From contig JALHDI010000062.1 in the NCBI GenBank assembly GCA_022839045.1, positions 1 through 16,150 on the forward strand: DNA of 16,150 nucleotides, in the 5' to 3' direction. The DNA comes from Sporomusaceae bacterium (GTDB lineage Bacteria; Bacillota_C; Negativicutes; Sporomusales_B; UBA7701). The notes beneath the pieces were generated by a model. That model made no database searches. It was given only the letters and a program-made list of their open reading frames with translations, and was not told where the DNA came from. Of this stretch, positions 1-6,397 are shown piece after piece. The first letter of the stretch is position 1. Each line of letters opens with the position of its first letter. Position numbers and translations under genes: made by a program.

Positions 1-492
1 CTGCCGCAGCCGATCGTCGACATCGTCCAGCAGCACCACGGCACGACGCTCGTATCTTATTTTTACCGGCGGGCCACCGAGAACGAACACGGCGAGTGCA
101 TCATCGAGGCCGATTTCCGCTACGAGGGGCCGCGCCCCCAGAGCAAGGAGGCGGCGCTGGTGATGCTGGCCGACGCCTGCGAGGCGGCGGTGCGCTCGCT
201 GTCGCGCCCCAACGTCAACCGCATCGAGTCCACCGTCCGCAAGGTTATCCGCGAGCGGCTCCACGACGGACAGCTCGACGAGTGCAATCTCACCCTCAAG
301 GACCTCAACACGATCGGCGATGTCTTCATCCGCGTGCTGTCGAGCATGTTCCATTCGCGGATCGAATACCCCGACGCGCTGAAGGAACTGGAGAGGAAGA
401 AGGCGAAGAATGGAAATAGTCCTAAGCAGTATCCCGGAAAAGAGGGAGCCGGCTCCGAAGGTGAAGGAGACGGTGACGGCCGTCCTAACTGA
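1..492 (+). CDS. pgpH: PgpH/YqfF-type 7TM-HD phosphodiesterase, C-terminal part (5' end cut by window)
   Basis: The reading frame is open from base 1, so only the last 163 residues are present. The opening residues LPQPIVDIVQQHHGT and the later ALVMLADACEAAVRSL match the end of the HD domain of the 7TM-HD family. Members are membrane proteins whose cytoplasmic HD domain hydrolyses cyclic di-AMP. The catalytic HD pair and the membrane segments would lie upstream, outside the window. The gene precedes ybeY as yqfF does in Bacillus, which supports the call. The reading frame runs 83 bases into ybeY, and the last residues form a Gly/Glu/Asp-rich tail (about residues 137-163 of the visible part) that looks unlike the folded domain. 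The tail may be a late extension after loss of an earlier stop codon. Confidence 0.85.
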   Translation: MPQPIVDIVQQHHGTTLVSYFYRRATENEHGECIIEADFRYEGPRPQSKEAALVMLADACEAAVRSLSRPNVNRIESTVRKVIRERLHDGQLDECNLTLKDLNTIGDVFIRVLSSMFHSRIEYPDALKELERKKAKNGNSPKQYPGKEGAGSEGEGDGDGRPN

Positions 493-880
493 GGCGGCGC
501 AGGTGCTGGGCATATCGCCCCGGGCCGAGGTCGGCGTGGTGTTTGCCGACGATGCCTATATCCGCGAGCTTAACCGCGACTACCGGGGAATCGATGCGGC
601 CACCGACGTGCTGTCCTTCGCCCTCGAGGAAGGGGAGGAGCCGGCGGTGCAGGGCGGCCCCGAGGAGGCGCTGCTGGGCGATATCGTCATTTCCCTGGAT
701 ACGGCCGAGCGCCAGGCGGCAGAATTCGGCCACAGCCTGGAGCGGGAAATGGCCTACCTGACCGTCCACGGCATGCTGCACCTGGTGGGTTACGACCACG
801 AGGACGAGACCGACAAAGCCGCGATGCGCCGGCAGGAGGAGCAAATCCTCGCCGCCCTGGGCATCGGCCGTGAGGGATAA
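410..880 (+). CDS. ybeY: Endoribonuclease YbeY, rRNA maturation factor
   Basis: The 156-residue product is the usual length for YbeY, a zinc-dependent single-strand endoribonuclease that acts in 16S rRNA 3'-end maturation and ribosome quality control. The family signature HGMLHLVGYDH is present with its three zinc-ligand histidines at residues 120, 124 and 130. NRDYRGIDAATDVLSF at about residues 55-70 is the other conserved block, and LLGDIVIS lies at 88-95. The ATG at 410 gives the family's normal N-terminus and has a GGAAGAAGG stretch upstream. The start lies inside the end of pgpH (83-base overlap), so translation is probably coupled. The downstream Cdd1-like frame begins directly after the stop codon. 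Confidence 0.95.
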   Translation: MEIVLSSIPEKREPAPKVKETVTAVLTEAAQVLGISPRAEVGVVFADDAYIRELNRDYRGIDAATDVLSFALEEGEEPAVQGGPEEALLGDIVISLDTAERQAAEFGHSLEREMAYLTVHGMLHLVGYDHEDETDKAAMRRQEEQILAALGIGREG

Positions 881-1110
881 ATGATGACTGAAGACGTCCG
901 CGGAACAATCCTGAGAGAGTTCAGGCGCATTCCCGGTGTCGGCCCGAGAATCGCCGAGGACTTATGGGACCTCGGCCTTCGTTCTGTTGGGGAGCTCAAG
1001 GGGCGCGATCCGGAGGAGTTTTGCGCGGTTTATTACGCCACCGCCGAAGGCTCGATCCCGAGCGCCTGAAATGGTGGAACTGGCATGATAAAAAGATCGG
1101 CAGAGGGTAA
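881..1110 (+). pseudogene. Cdd1-like helix-hairpin-helix gene, decayed (internal deletion plus frameshift)
   Basis: The intact-looking frame (881-1069) starts with a helix-hairpin-helix motif, RIPGVGPRIAEDLWDLGLRSVGELKGRDPEE, typical of the small Cdd1 ('pathogenicity locus') family. After DPEE the sequence jumps to FCAVYYA. From my knowledge of the family, about 20 residues containing a conserved DRCxLYVFR segment are expected there, so an in-frame deletion is likely. The frame then ends in an unrelated tail, EGSIPSA. In the +1 frame, bases 1051-1110 encode LDPERLKWWNWHDKKIGRG and a TAA stop, which is the C-terminus expected of this family. One missing base near 1048-1051 would join the two parts. 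A 62-residue shortened protein may still be made, but the gene as a unit looks broken. The intact family function is not established; DNA binding is only suggested by the HhH fold. Confidence 0.7.
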
Positions 1111-1114
1111 TTTC

Positions 1115-1465
1115 ATGGCCGGCCTGCTGCGGTCGTTCCGCTACGCCGCGAGCGGCGTGGCGTACTGTTTCCGCACCCAGCGCAACCTGAGAATCCACGC
1201 CGTTGCCGCGGCGCTGGCGCTGGCCGCCGGTTTCCGCCTCGGCCTGTCGGGGGCGGAGCTGGGCGTCTTGGCGCTGACGATCGCCGCCGTGCTGGTGGCG
1301 GAGATGTTCAATACGGCGGTGGAGGCGCTGGTGGACATCGTGTCCCCCGGGTACCATCCGCTGGCCAAGGTGGCGAAGGACGTCGCCGCCGGCGGCGTGC
1401 TGGTCACCGCCCTGATGTCGCTGGTGGTGGCGTATGTGCTGTTCGCGCCGCGTATTTTTGGCTAG
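1115..1465 (+). CDS. dgkA: Diacylglycerol/undecaprenol kinase family membrane protein
   Basis: This small integral membrane kinase has the family signature EMFNTAVEALVD followed by AKVAKDVAAGGVLV. Hydrophobic segments lie at about residues 29-44, 49-67 and 94-110, matching the three-helix DgkA fold. In Gram-positive bacteria the enzyme phosphorylates undecaprenol, recycling the lipid carrier for cell-wall synthesis. I chose the ATG at 1115 because AGAGGG lies 7 bases upstream and because MAGLLRSFRYA is the usual N-terminus. The ATG at 1085 would add 10 residues, but it has a poor ribosome binding site and lies within the old end of the Cdd1 frame. The order dgkA-cdd-era is conserved in Firmicutes. 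Confidence 0.9.
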   Translation: MAGLLRSFRYAASGVAYCFRTQRNLRIHAVAAALALAAGFRLGLSGAELGVLALTIAAVLVAEMFNTAVEALVDIVSPGYHPLAKVAKDVAAGGVLVTALMSLVVAYVLFAPRIFG

Positions 1466-1477
1466 AGGAGAGGGAAC

Positions 1478-1867
1478 ATGGAAGAACTTATTCTGGCGGC
1501 CCTGGCCGCCCGCGAGAGCGCGTACGCCCCGTATTCCCGGTTCGCCGTCGGCGCCGCGGTGCGGGGAGGAAGCGGCCGCATCTACAGCGGCAGCAATATC
1601 GAGAACGCTTCGTACGGTTTGACGATCTGCGCCGAACGGGTGGCGATTTTCAAGGCGGTTTCCGAAGGGGAGAAGCGGCTCGCCGCCCTGGCGGTGACGG
1701 CCGATACGCCCTTGCCGGCCTCGCCTTGCGGCGCCTGTCGCCAAGTCATGGCCGAATTCGGTATAAACGAGGTTGTCATGTGCAATACCAAGGGGGAGCG
1801 GCGGACGGTAACGCTCGCGGAGCTGCTGCCGTACGCTTTCGATAAAGCCGATTTGCCGGGGGAATGA
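1478..1867 (+). CDS. cdd: Cytidine deaminase
   Basis: The 129-residue product is the standard length of the homotetrameric cytidine deaminases, which convert cytidine and deoxycytidine to uridine and deoxyuridine in pyrimidine salvage. The CAE motif (Cys51, catalytic Glu53) and PCGAC (Cys84 and Cys87) provide the three zinc-ligand cysteines and the proton shuttle. YAPYSRFAVGAAV near residue 16 and NIENASYG near residue 40 are the usual substrate-binding blocks. A GAGGAGAGGG ribosome binding site lies just upstream of ATG 1478. The stop overlaps the annotated era start in an ATGA junction, so the two genes are probably translated together. Confidence 0.97.
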   Translation: MEELILAALAARESAYAPYSRFAVGAAVRGGSGRIYSGSNIENASYGLTICAERVAIFKAVSEGEKRLAALAVTADTPLPASPCGACRQVMAEFGINEVVMCNTKGERRTVTLAELLPYAFDKADLPGE

Positions 1868-2772
1868 TCGTGCCAATGAATGATGACAGGAATTTCAAAT
1901 CAGGGTTCGTCGCCGTCGTGGGCCGGCCGAACGTCGGCAAGTCCACGCTGGTCAACAGCCTCATCGGCCAGAAGATCGCCATAATGTCCGACAAGCCGCA
2001 GACGACGCGCAACAAGATCCTCTGCATCCTCAATCTGCCGGACGCCCAACTGCTGTTCATCGATACGCCGGGCATTCACAAGCCGCGCCACAAGCTGGGC
2101 GAATACATGGTGCGCACGGCCGAGAACACGCTCCGGGAGGTTGACGTGGTGCTGTTCGTGGCCGATGCCACCGAGGAGCCCGGGCCGGGGGAGGAGTATA
2201 TCCTCGAGCGGCTGGCGGCGGTGTCGACGCCGGTCATCCTCGTCATCAACAAGATCGACAAGTTGCCCCGCGCCCAGGTGCTGCCGATCATCGAACGCTA
2301 CGCGGCCAAGCGCGATTTCACGGCCATCGTGCCTGTATCGGCCCTGGTCCGCACTAACCTCGACAGTCTGACGGGGGAGATCAAGAAGCACCTCGCCCCC
2401 GGGCCGAAGTACTATCCCGACGATATGGTCACCGACCAGCCCGAGCGGCTGCTGATCGCCGAGCTCATCCGCGAGAAGGTGCTCCAGTTGACCCGCGAGG
2501 AGGTGCCCCACAGCATCGCCGTCGATATCGAGGAGGTGGCGACGCGGCAGAGTGGCGACCTCTACGTGCGGGCGGTGATTTACGTGGAGCGCGACTCGCA
2601 GAAGGGGATCGTTATCGGCGCCGGCGGCGCGGTGCTCAAGGAAGCCGGCCGCCTGGCCCGTATCGACGTCGAGAACCTGCTAGGCTCGAAGGCGTATCTA
2701 GACTTGTGGGTAAAGGTTAAAAAAGATTGGCGGAATAGGAAAGGTGTCCTAAAATCCCTCGGGTATGAGTAG
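1864..2772 (+). CDS. era: GTPase Era, 16S rRNA-binding ribosome assembly factor
   Basis: The protein has an N-terminal GTPase domain with P-loop GRPNVGKST (residues 20-28), G3 motif DTPG (67-70) and G4 motif NKID (129-132). A C-terminal KH RNA-binding domain follows, including VIGAGGAVLKEAGRLAR. At 302 residues it is full length. Era binds the 3' end of 16S rRNA and the small subunit during maturation, fitting its position near ybeY. The start is uncertain by a few codons: ATG 1864 overlaps the cdd stop, whereas the GGGGGA stretch at 1858-1863 is better spaced for the GTG at 1870. ATG 1876 is also possible. No terminator follows; a 117-bp hairpin repeat begins 4 bases after the stop. Confidence 0.97.
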   Translation: MIVPMNDDRNFKSGFVAVVGRPNVGKSTLVNSLIGQKIAIMSDKPQTTRNKILCILNLPDAQLLFIDTPGIHKPRHKLGEYMVRTAENTLREVDVVLFVADATEEPGPGEEYILERLAAVSTPVILVINKIDKLPRAQVLPIIERYAAKRDFTAIVPVSALVRTNLDSLTGEIKKHLAPGPKYYPDDMVTDQPERLLIAELIREKVLQLTREEVPHSIAVDIEEVATRQSGDLYVRAVIYVERDSQKGIVIGAGGAVLKEAGRLARIDVENLLGSKAYLDLWVKVKKDWRNRKGVLKSLGYE

Positions 2773-2775
2773 AGG

Positions 2776-2892
2776 CCGTTCAGAACCCTCCAGATGCAAG
2801 GCGCACCGGAAGAGCGCGCCGCGACGCGTACTCGGTACGTACGCTAGCAAGCGCTCTGAGGGGCAACGCAGCAGATGGGGGGTTATCAACGG
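2776..2892 (+). repeat. 117-bp imperfect hairpin repeat, copy A
   Basis: This 117-base element has a second copy of the same length at 10911-11027 in the opposite orientation. The outer arms, about 35 bases on each side, are almost identical between copies; for example AGATGCAAGGCGCACCGGA and the terminal CCGTTCAGAA are shared. The left and right arms also pair imperfectly with one another, so the whole unit can fold into one long hairpin. The inner stem of this copy is AGAGCGC (2811-2817) with GCGCTCT (2851-2857), around a loop containing GCGTACTCGGTACGTACG. The element fills the gap between the era stop and the ribosome binding site of the next gene. It has no T-tract, so it is not a standard terminator, and no coding potential is evident. 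Confidence 0.85.
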
Positions 2893-2920
2893 CCGACAAA
2901 GGGGAGAGGGGGAGAAACTG

Positions 2921-4183
2921 ATGCAGTCGTTTACCGAGGTGTTTGTCAGCCAACTGATCGACAAGCTCGTCATCGACAAGGTCGGCAACCGCGTGGGCAG
3001 GGTCGGCGACGTGCTGATAAAGTCGGAGACGGGGTTTCCGAAGGTGTGCGGCGTCGAGGTCAAGCGCCGCTGGGAGACGGTGGTCGTCGGCGACGACCAC
3101 ATCGCCATGCTCAACAAGCAGATCGTGTCCCTCAACATCGTCCGCGAGGGCATCCAGCCGGGAAATCTGACCGGCGACGAGCTGTATCTGCGCCGCGACT
3201 TGCTCGACCGCCAGATCGTCGACACCGACGGCGCCCGCGTGGTCAGGGTCAACGATCTCAAGATCACCCAGGTGAACGACGAATACCGCCTGGTGGCCGT
3301 CGATATCGGCTTCCGCGGTCTGGTGCGCCGGCTGGGGGCCGAGAAGACCATGCGGCGGGTGGCCGGGATGCTGGGGCGCAACGTGCCGGAGAAGCTCATC
3401 TCGTGGGGCGACGTCGATCTCATCACCCCCGACCTGTCGGCGATTAAGCTGTCGGTATCTCAGGGCAAGCTGGCCGCCCTCCATCCGTACGACATCGCCC
3501 AGATCGTCGGCGATCTCGGCGCCCAGGAGCGGTCGGCCATCTTCCAGACGCTGGATAACGAGCGGGCGGCCGAGACGCTGGCGGAGATGGAGACGGAGAT
3601 GCAGGCCTCGATCCTCGAGGGGATGAGCAAGGACCGCGCGGCCGATATCCTGGAAATCATGGCTTCCGACGACGCCGCGGACGTTCTCAACGAGCTGCCG
3701 GACGACACGGCTGAAGAACTCCTCGATCTGATGGAGCACGAGGAGGCGGCCGAGGTCAAGGAACTGCGCGAGTATGAGGAGCACGAGGCCGGCAGTCTGA
3801 TGACGACCGAATATATCGCCCTGCCGGAGAACCTGACCGCCGACGAGACCATCAACGAGCTGCGGCGGCTGGCCCCCGAGGCGGAGACGATCTATTATAT
3901 TTACGTGGTCGATGCCGAGGAGCACCTGGTGGGCGTGCTGTCGCTCAGGGAGCTGATCATCGCCAAGCCAGACACCCGCCTGGCCGATATCATGCGGACC
4001 CGCATCATCACAGTGGGCGACGAGGCGCCGACCGACGACGCCATCAGCATCATCCGCAAGTACGACCTGCTGGCCGTGCCGGTGACGGATAGCGACGACA
4101 AGCTGGTGGGCATCATCACCGTCGACGACGTTATCGACGCGGTGATACCGCCGCGAAAGAAAAATGTGCTGAAATTCAGTTGA
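2921..4183 (+). CDS. Soluble MgtE-like protein: PRC-barrel, MgtE N-terminal and CBS domains, no transporter domain
   Basis: The 420-residue product begins with two PRC-barrel-like segments, at about residues 10-75 (VIDKVGNRVGRVGDVLI) and 85-145 (RQIVDTDGARVVRVNDL). An acidic helical MgtE intracellular N-domain follows at about 175-285, with repeated ADILE/ADVLNELPDD helices. A CBS pair occupies about 290-410 and contains GSLMTTEYIALPENLTADE and the C-terminal LVGIITVDDVIDAVI. The membrane channel domain of true MgtE transporters is absent and no membrane helix is seen. Such proteins are presumably cytosolic metal or nucleotide sensors; in some Firmicutes relatives neighbour a metal transporter, but none does here. 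The ATG at 2921 is chosen because AGGGGGAGA stands just upstream. An in-frame ATG at 2765 would merely translate the repeat. A terminator follows. Confidence 0.85.
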   Translation: MQSFTEVFVSQLIDKLVIDKVGNRVGRVGDVLIKSETGFPKVCGVEVKRRWETVVVGDDHIAMLNKQIVSLNIVREGIQPGNLTGDELYLRRDLLDRQIVDTDGARVVRVNDLKITQVNDEYRLVAVDIGFRGLVRRLGAEKTMRRVAGMLGRNVPEKLISWGDVDLITPDLSAIKLSVSQGKLAALHPYDIAQIVGDLGAQERSAIFQTLDNERAAETLAEMETEMQASILEGMSKDRAADILEIMASDDAADVLNELPDDTAEELLDLMEHEEAAEVKELREYEEHEAGSLMTTEYIALPENLTADETINELRRLAPEAETIYYIYVVDAEEHLVGVLSLRELIIAKPDTRLADIMRTRIITVGDEAPTDDAISIIRKYDLLAVPVTDSDDKLVGIITVDDVIDAVIPPRKKNVLKFS

Positions 4184-4189
4184 TGAAGA

Positions 4190-4217
4190 GGGCTGCCGGC
4201 AGGCGGCCCTTTAAATT
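4190..4217 (+). terminator. Rho-independent terminator after the MgtE-like gene
   Basis: GGGCTGCC and GGCGGCCC form an 8-bp stem (one G-U pair) with a GGCA loop at 4190-4209. It is followed by an interrupted T-rich run, TTTAAATTT. It lies 6 bases after the stop codon and upstream of a new promoter, so it ends the preceding transcription unit. Confidence 0.8.
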
Positions 4218-4219
4218 TA

Positions 4220-4248
4220 TTGACCGCAATAATTGGCAATGTTATGAT
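4220..4248 (+). promoter_or_regulatory. Sigma-A-type promoter for the DUF502 gene
   Basis: TTGACC (4220-4225) and TATGAT (4243-4248) are separated by exactly 17 bases, close to the housekeeping consensus. The predicted transcript start, near 4255, falls almost on the ribosome binding site AAGGGG (4255-4260) of the gene starting at 4267, giving a very short leader. It follows directly on the terminator at 4190, which supports a true unit boundary. Confidence 0.7.
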
Positions 4249-4266
4249 TGGTTCAAGGGGTGAATT

Positions 4267-4854
4267 ATGAAGAACCTGTCCAGATACTTCATCAATGGTC
4301 TGATTGTCATCGTGCCGATGGCGATTACCTTTTTCGTCGTCGTTCAGATACTCGAATTTACCGAAAAGATTCTCGGTCGCCATCTGCCGGTGAAGTTCCC
4401 CGGCATCGGCCTGGTCGCCGTCGTCGCCGTCATCCTGGTGGTGGGCTGGCTGTCTTCCCACTGGGTCATGCGGCGGTTCATCGAGCTGGGCGAACGGGCG
4501 CTCTCGAAGATTCCCTTTCTCAAGTTCATCTACAACAGCGTCAAGCAGTTGTCGACGGCGGTGTTCGAGTCCCAGAACATGTTCAAGCATGCGGTGCTGG
4601 TGCCTTTCCCCCATCCCGGGGCCAAGGCGCTCGGCTTCGTCATGACCGACCTGTCGGCGCCGCTCGCCCGCCATATGTGCGAGGAGTGTGTCTGCGTCTT
4701 CATTCCCATGAGCCTCAACATGACCGCCGGCTTTAATATTATTGTGCCGAAGCGGGATATAATACCCTTAGACGTGACCAGCGAAAGCGCGCTGCAATAC
4801 ATCCTGACCGCCGGCACCGTGATGCCGCGCGGCGGCGAAGCGACCAAACCCTAG
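4267..4854 (+). CDS. DUF502 family membrane protein
   Basis: This 195-residue protein has two clear transmembrane segments, at about residues 8-31 (INGLIVIVPMAITFFVVVQIL) and 46-62 (IGLVAVVAVILVVGWL). A soluble domain follows, with the family's conserved stretch IPFLKFIYNSVKQL near residues 82-95 and MSLNMTAGFNIIVPKRDI near 150-165. The layout and length match the DUF502 family, whose biochemical role is not established. AAGGGGTG precedes the ATG with good spacing. It is probably the first gene of a unit that continues into the CNNM-type gene, since the stop codon TAG is followed at once by the latter's GGGGGAG ribosome binding site. Confidence 0.9.
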   Translation: MKNLSRYFINGLIVIVPMAITFFVVVQILEFTEKILGRHLPVKFPGIGLVAVVAVILVVGWLSSHWVMRRFIELGERALSKIPFLKFIYNSVKQLSTAVFESQNMFKHAVLVPFPHPGAKALGFVMTDLSAPLARHMCEECVCVFIPMSLNMTAGFNIIVPKRDIIPLDVTSESALQYILTAGTVMPRGGEATKP

Positions 4855-4867
4855 GGGGAGATGCGCT

Positions 4868-6229
4868 ATCGACTCGTCTATCAATAGCCTCGTTGCCCTC
4901 TCGGCCGCCTTGCTGCTCGTGCTCTTGAACGGCTTTTTCGTCGTCGCCGAGTTCGCCCTGGTGAAGGTTCGCAAAACGCGGCTGGAGGAGCTAAGCGCGC
5001 AAGGTGTAGGCAGCGCTAAGCTTGCCCTGAAGATAGTATCGTCGCTTGATGCGTATCTGAGCGCCACCCAACTCGGCATAACGCTGGCTTCGCTGGGGCT
5101 GGGCTGGCTGGGCGAGCCGGCCGTCGCCGCCCTGATCGCGCCGCTGGTTTACGATCTTTTCCCCGGGGCCACGTGGCTGGTCCATACTGTTAGTGTGGCC
5201 GTCGGTTTTGCTATCATTACTTTTTTGCACATCGTCCTCGGTGAACTGATACCGAAATCCATGGCTATCCAACGCGCCGAAAAGATGACGTTGTGGGTCG
5301 TCCGGCCGCTTTATATCTTCAGCAAGCTGGGCTATCCCATTATTGCGTTATTCAATAAAGTCGCCTGGGCCGTTCTGGCGATGATGGGTTTCAAACCGGC
5401 CACGGAGGCCGAGGTGGCCCACTCCGAGGAAGAGCTCAGGATGATCGTCAACGCCAGCCACCGCGGCGGCGTGCTCGACCAGATGGAGAGCGAGCTGATC
5501 GACAATGTTTTCGATTTCGCCGACCGTCTGGCGCGGGAGGTCATGGTGCCGCGCCAGGATATGGTGTGCCTGTTCACCGACGACCCGTTCGCGGAGAACA
5601 TGCGGGCGGTGAGGGAGACCGGCCACACCCGTTATCCGCTGTGCGTCGAGGATAAGGACCATGTTATCGGCATGGTGCACATCCGCGATCTGATGGACCT
5701 GGATGTCTGCGGACCAGGAGAGAAGGATCTGCGCACCGTCATGCGCGAGATCCTCGTGGTTCCGGAGGGCATGTCGGTGGCCAGGCTGCTCCAGGCGATG
5801 CGCCGCAAACGCACCCACATGGCGGTGGTGGCCGACGAGTACGGCGGCACGGCGGGCCTGGTGGCCCTGCAGGACGTGCTGGAGGAGATCGTCGGCGATA
5901 TCCAGGACGAGCACGATGCCGTGGGCGAGGAGGAAATCCAGCGCTTTGAGGGCGGCAGCTTCGAGTTCGACGGCCGGGTGCTGCTCGACGATGTGTCCGA
6001 GCTCCTCAACATCCGCCTTGAGGAGCATGAGGAAGACACCCTCGGCGGTTATATCTTCGGCCTGCTCGGCCGACGCCCCGAGGTGGGCGATGAAGTGAAT
6101 ATCGGCGATTACTGTTTTTCCGTCCTCCAGGTCAACGGCTTCCGGGTTGTGAGGGTGAAAGCCGAGCCGCTCAAGGCGTCAGGCGAAGAGGCCCCGGGGG
6201 AGGACGACGGCAGGAGCGGCTTGCCGTAG
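4868..6229 (+). CDS. CNNM/CorC (hemolysin C-like) membrane protein, apparent ATC start
   Basis: The protein carries an N-terminal CNNM transmembrane domain beginning LLLVLLNGFFVVAEFALVKVRKTRLEEL and several further hydrophobic helices up to about residue 175. A CBS pair at about 220-350 follows (LAREVMVPRQDMV; HMAVVADEYGGTAGLVALQDVLEEIVGDI). A C-terminal CorC/HlyC domain begins near 355 (GGSFEFDGRVLLDDVSELLNI). Related proteins are linked to magnesium or other cation efflux; the substrate here is unknown. No ATG or GTG opens this frame before the first helix. The ATC at 4868 sits 7 bases after GGGGGAG (4854-4860) and would give an N-terminus (M)DSSINSL like that of relatives. The nearest standard start, TTG 4910, has no ribosome binding site and would cut into the first helix. 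Counted from 4868, the length is 453 residues. Confidence 0.85.
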   Translation: MDSSINSLVALSAALLLVLLNGFFVVAEFALVKVRKTRLEELSAQGVGSAKLALKIVSSLDAYLSATQLGITLASLGLGWLGEPAVAALIAPLVYDLFPGATWLVHTVSVAVGFAIITFLHIVLGELIPKSMAIQRAEKMTLWVVRPLYIFSKLGYPIIALFNKVAWAVLAMMGFKPATEAEVAHSEEELRMIVNASHRGGVLDQMESELIDNVFDFADRLAREVMVPRQDMVCLFTDDPFAENMRAVRETGHTRYPLCVEDKDHVIGMVHIRDLMDLDVCGPGEKDLRTVMREILVVPEGMSVARLLQAMRRKRTHMAVVADEYGGTAGLVALQDVLEEIVGDIQDEHDAVGEEEIQRFEGGSFEFDGRVLLDDVSELLNIRLEEHEEDTLGGYIFGLLGRRPEVGDEVNIGDYCFSVLQVNGFRVVRVKAEPLKASGEEAPGEDDGRSGLP

Positions 6230-6273
6230 CCGGCGAATCCCGCTACGCAAAACACCGAAGGGATGTGCGCGTA

Positions 6274-6390
6274 TTGCTAAGGGAACTGATGTGGGATATC
6301 TTCCTCAGTACCGGTGATATCAGGGCGTATCTGCTTTACCGGCATTGCAGCGATCATGCGGCGGATTCCGCCCGGACCGGCCGGAAGTAG
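6274..6390 (+). CDS. yqzL: YqzL family small protein
   Basis: This 38-residue frame starts with a TTG and reads MLRELMWDIFLSTGDIRAYL, then LYRHCSDHAADSARTGRK. It resembles the small YqzL protein encoded between era and recO in Bacillus, which has the same aromatic and TG(N/D)I..YLL pattern; that pattern and the location are the basis for the call. AAGGGA at 6258-6263 lies 10 bases before the TTG. An alternative start is ATG 6289, which has its own AAGGGA at 6279-6284. YqzL function is unknown. The stop codon lies 7 bases before the recO start. Confidence 0.65.
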   Translation: MLRELMWDIFLSTGDIRAYLLYRHCSDHAADSARTGRK

Positions 6391-6397
6391 AACCGGC

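Noticed and set aside
1085..1114. ATG at 1085 as the dgkA start
   Set aside because: It falls inside the ancestral end of the Cdd1 frame and has a poor ribosome binding site; 1115 has AGAGGG and the family N-terminus.
4910..6229. TTG at 4910 as start of the CNNM gene
   Set aside because: It has no ribosome binding site and begins inside the first membrane helix; the ATC at 4868 is better placed after GGGGGAG.
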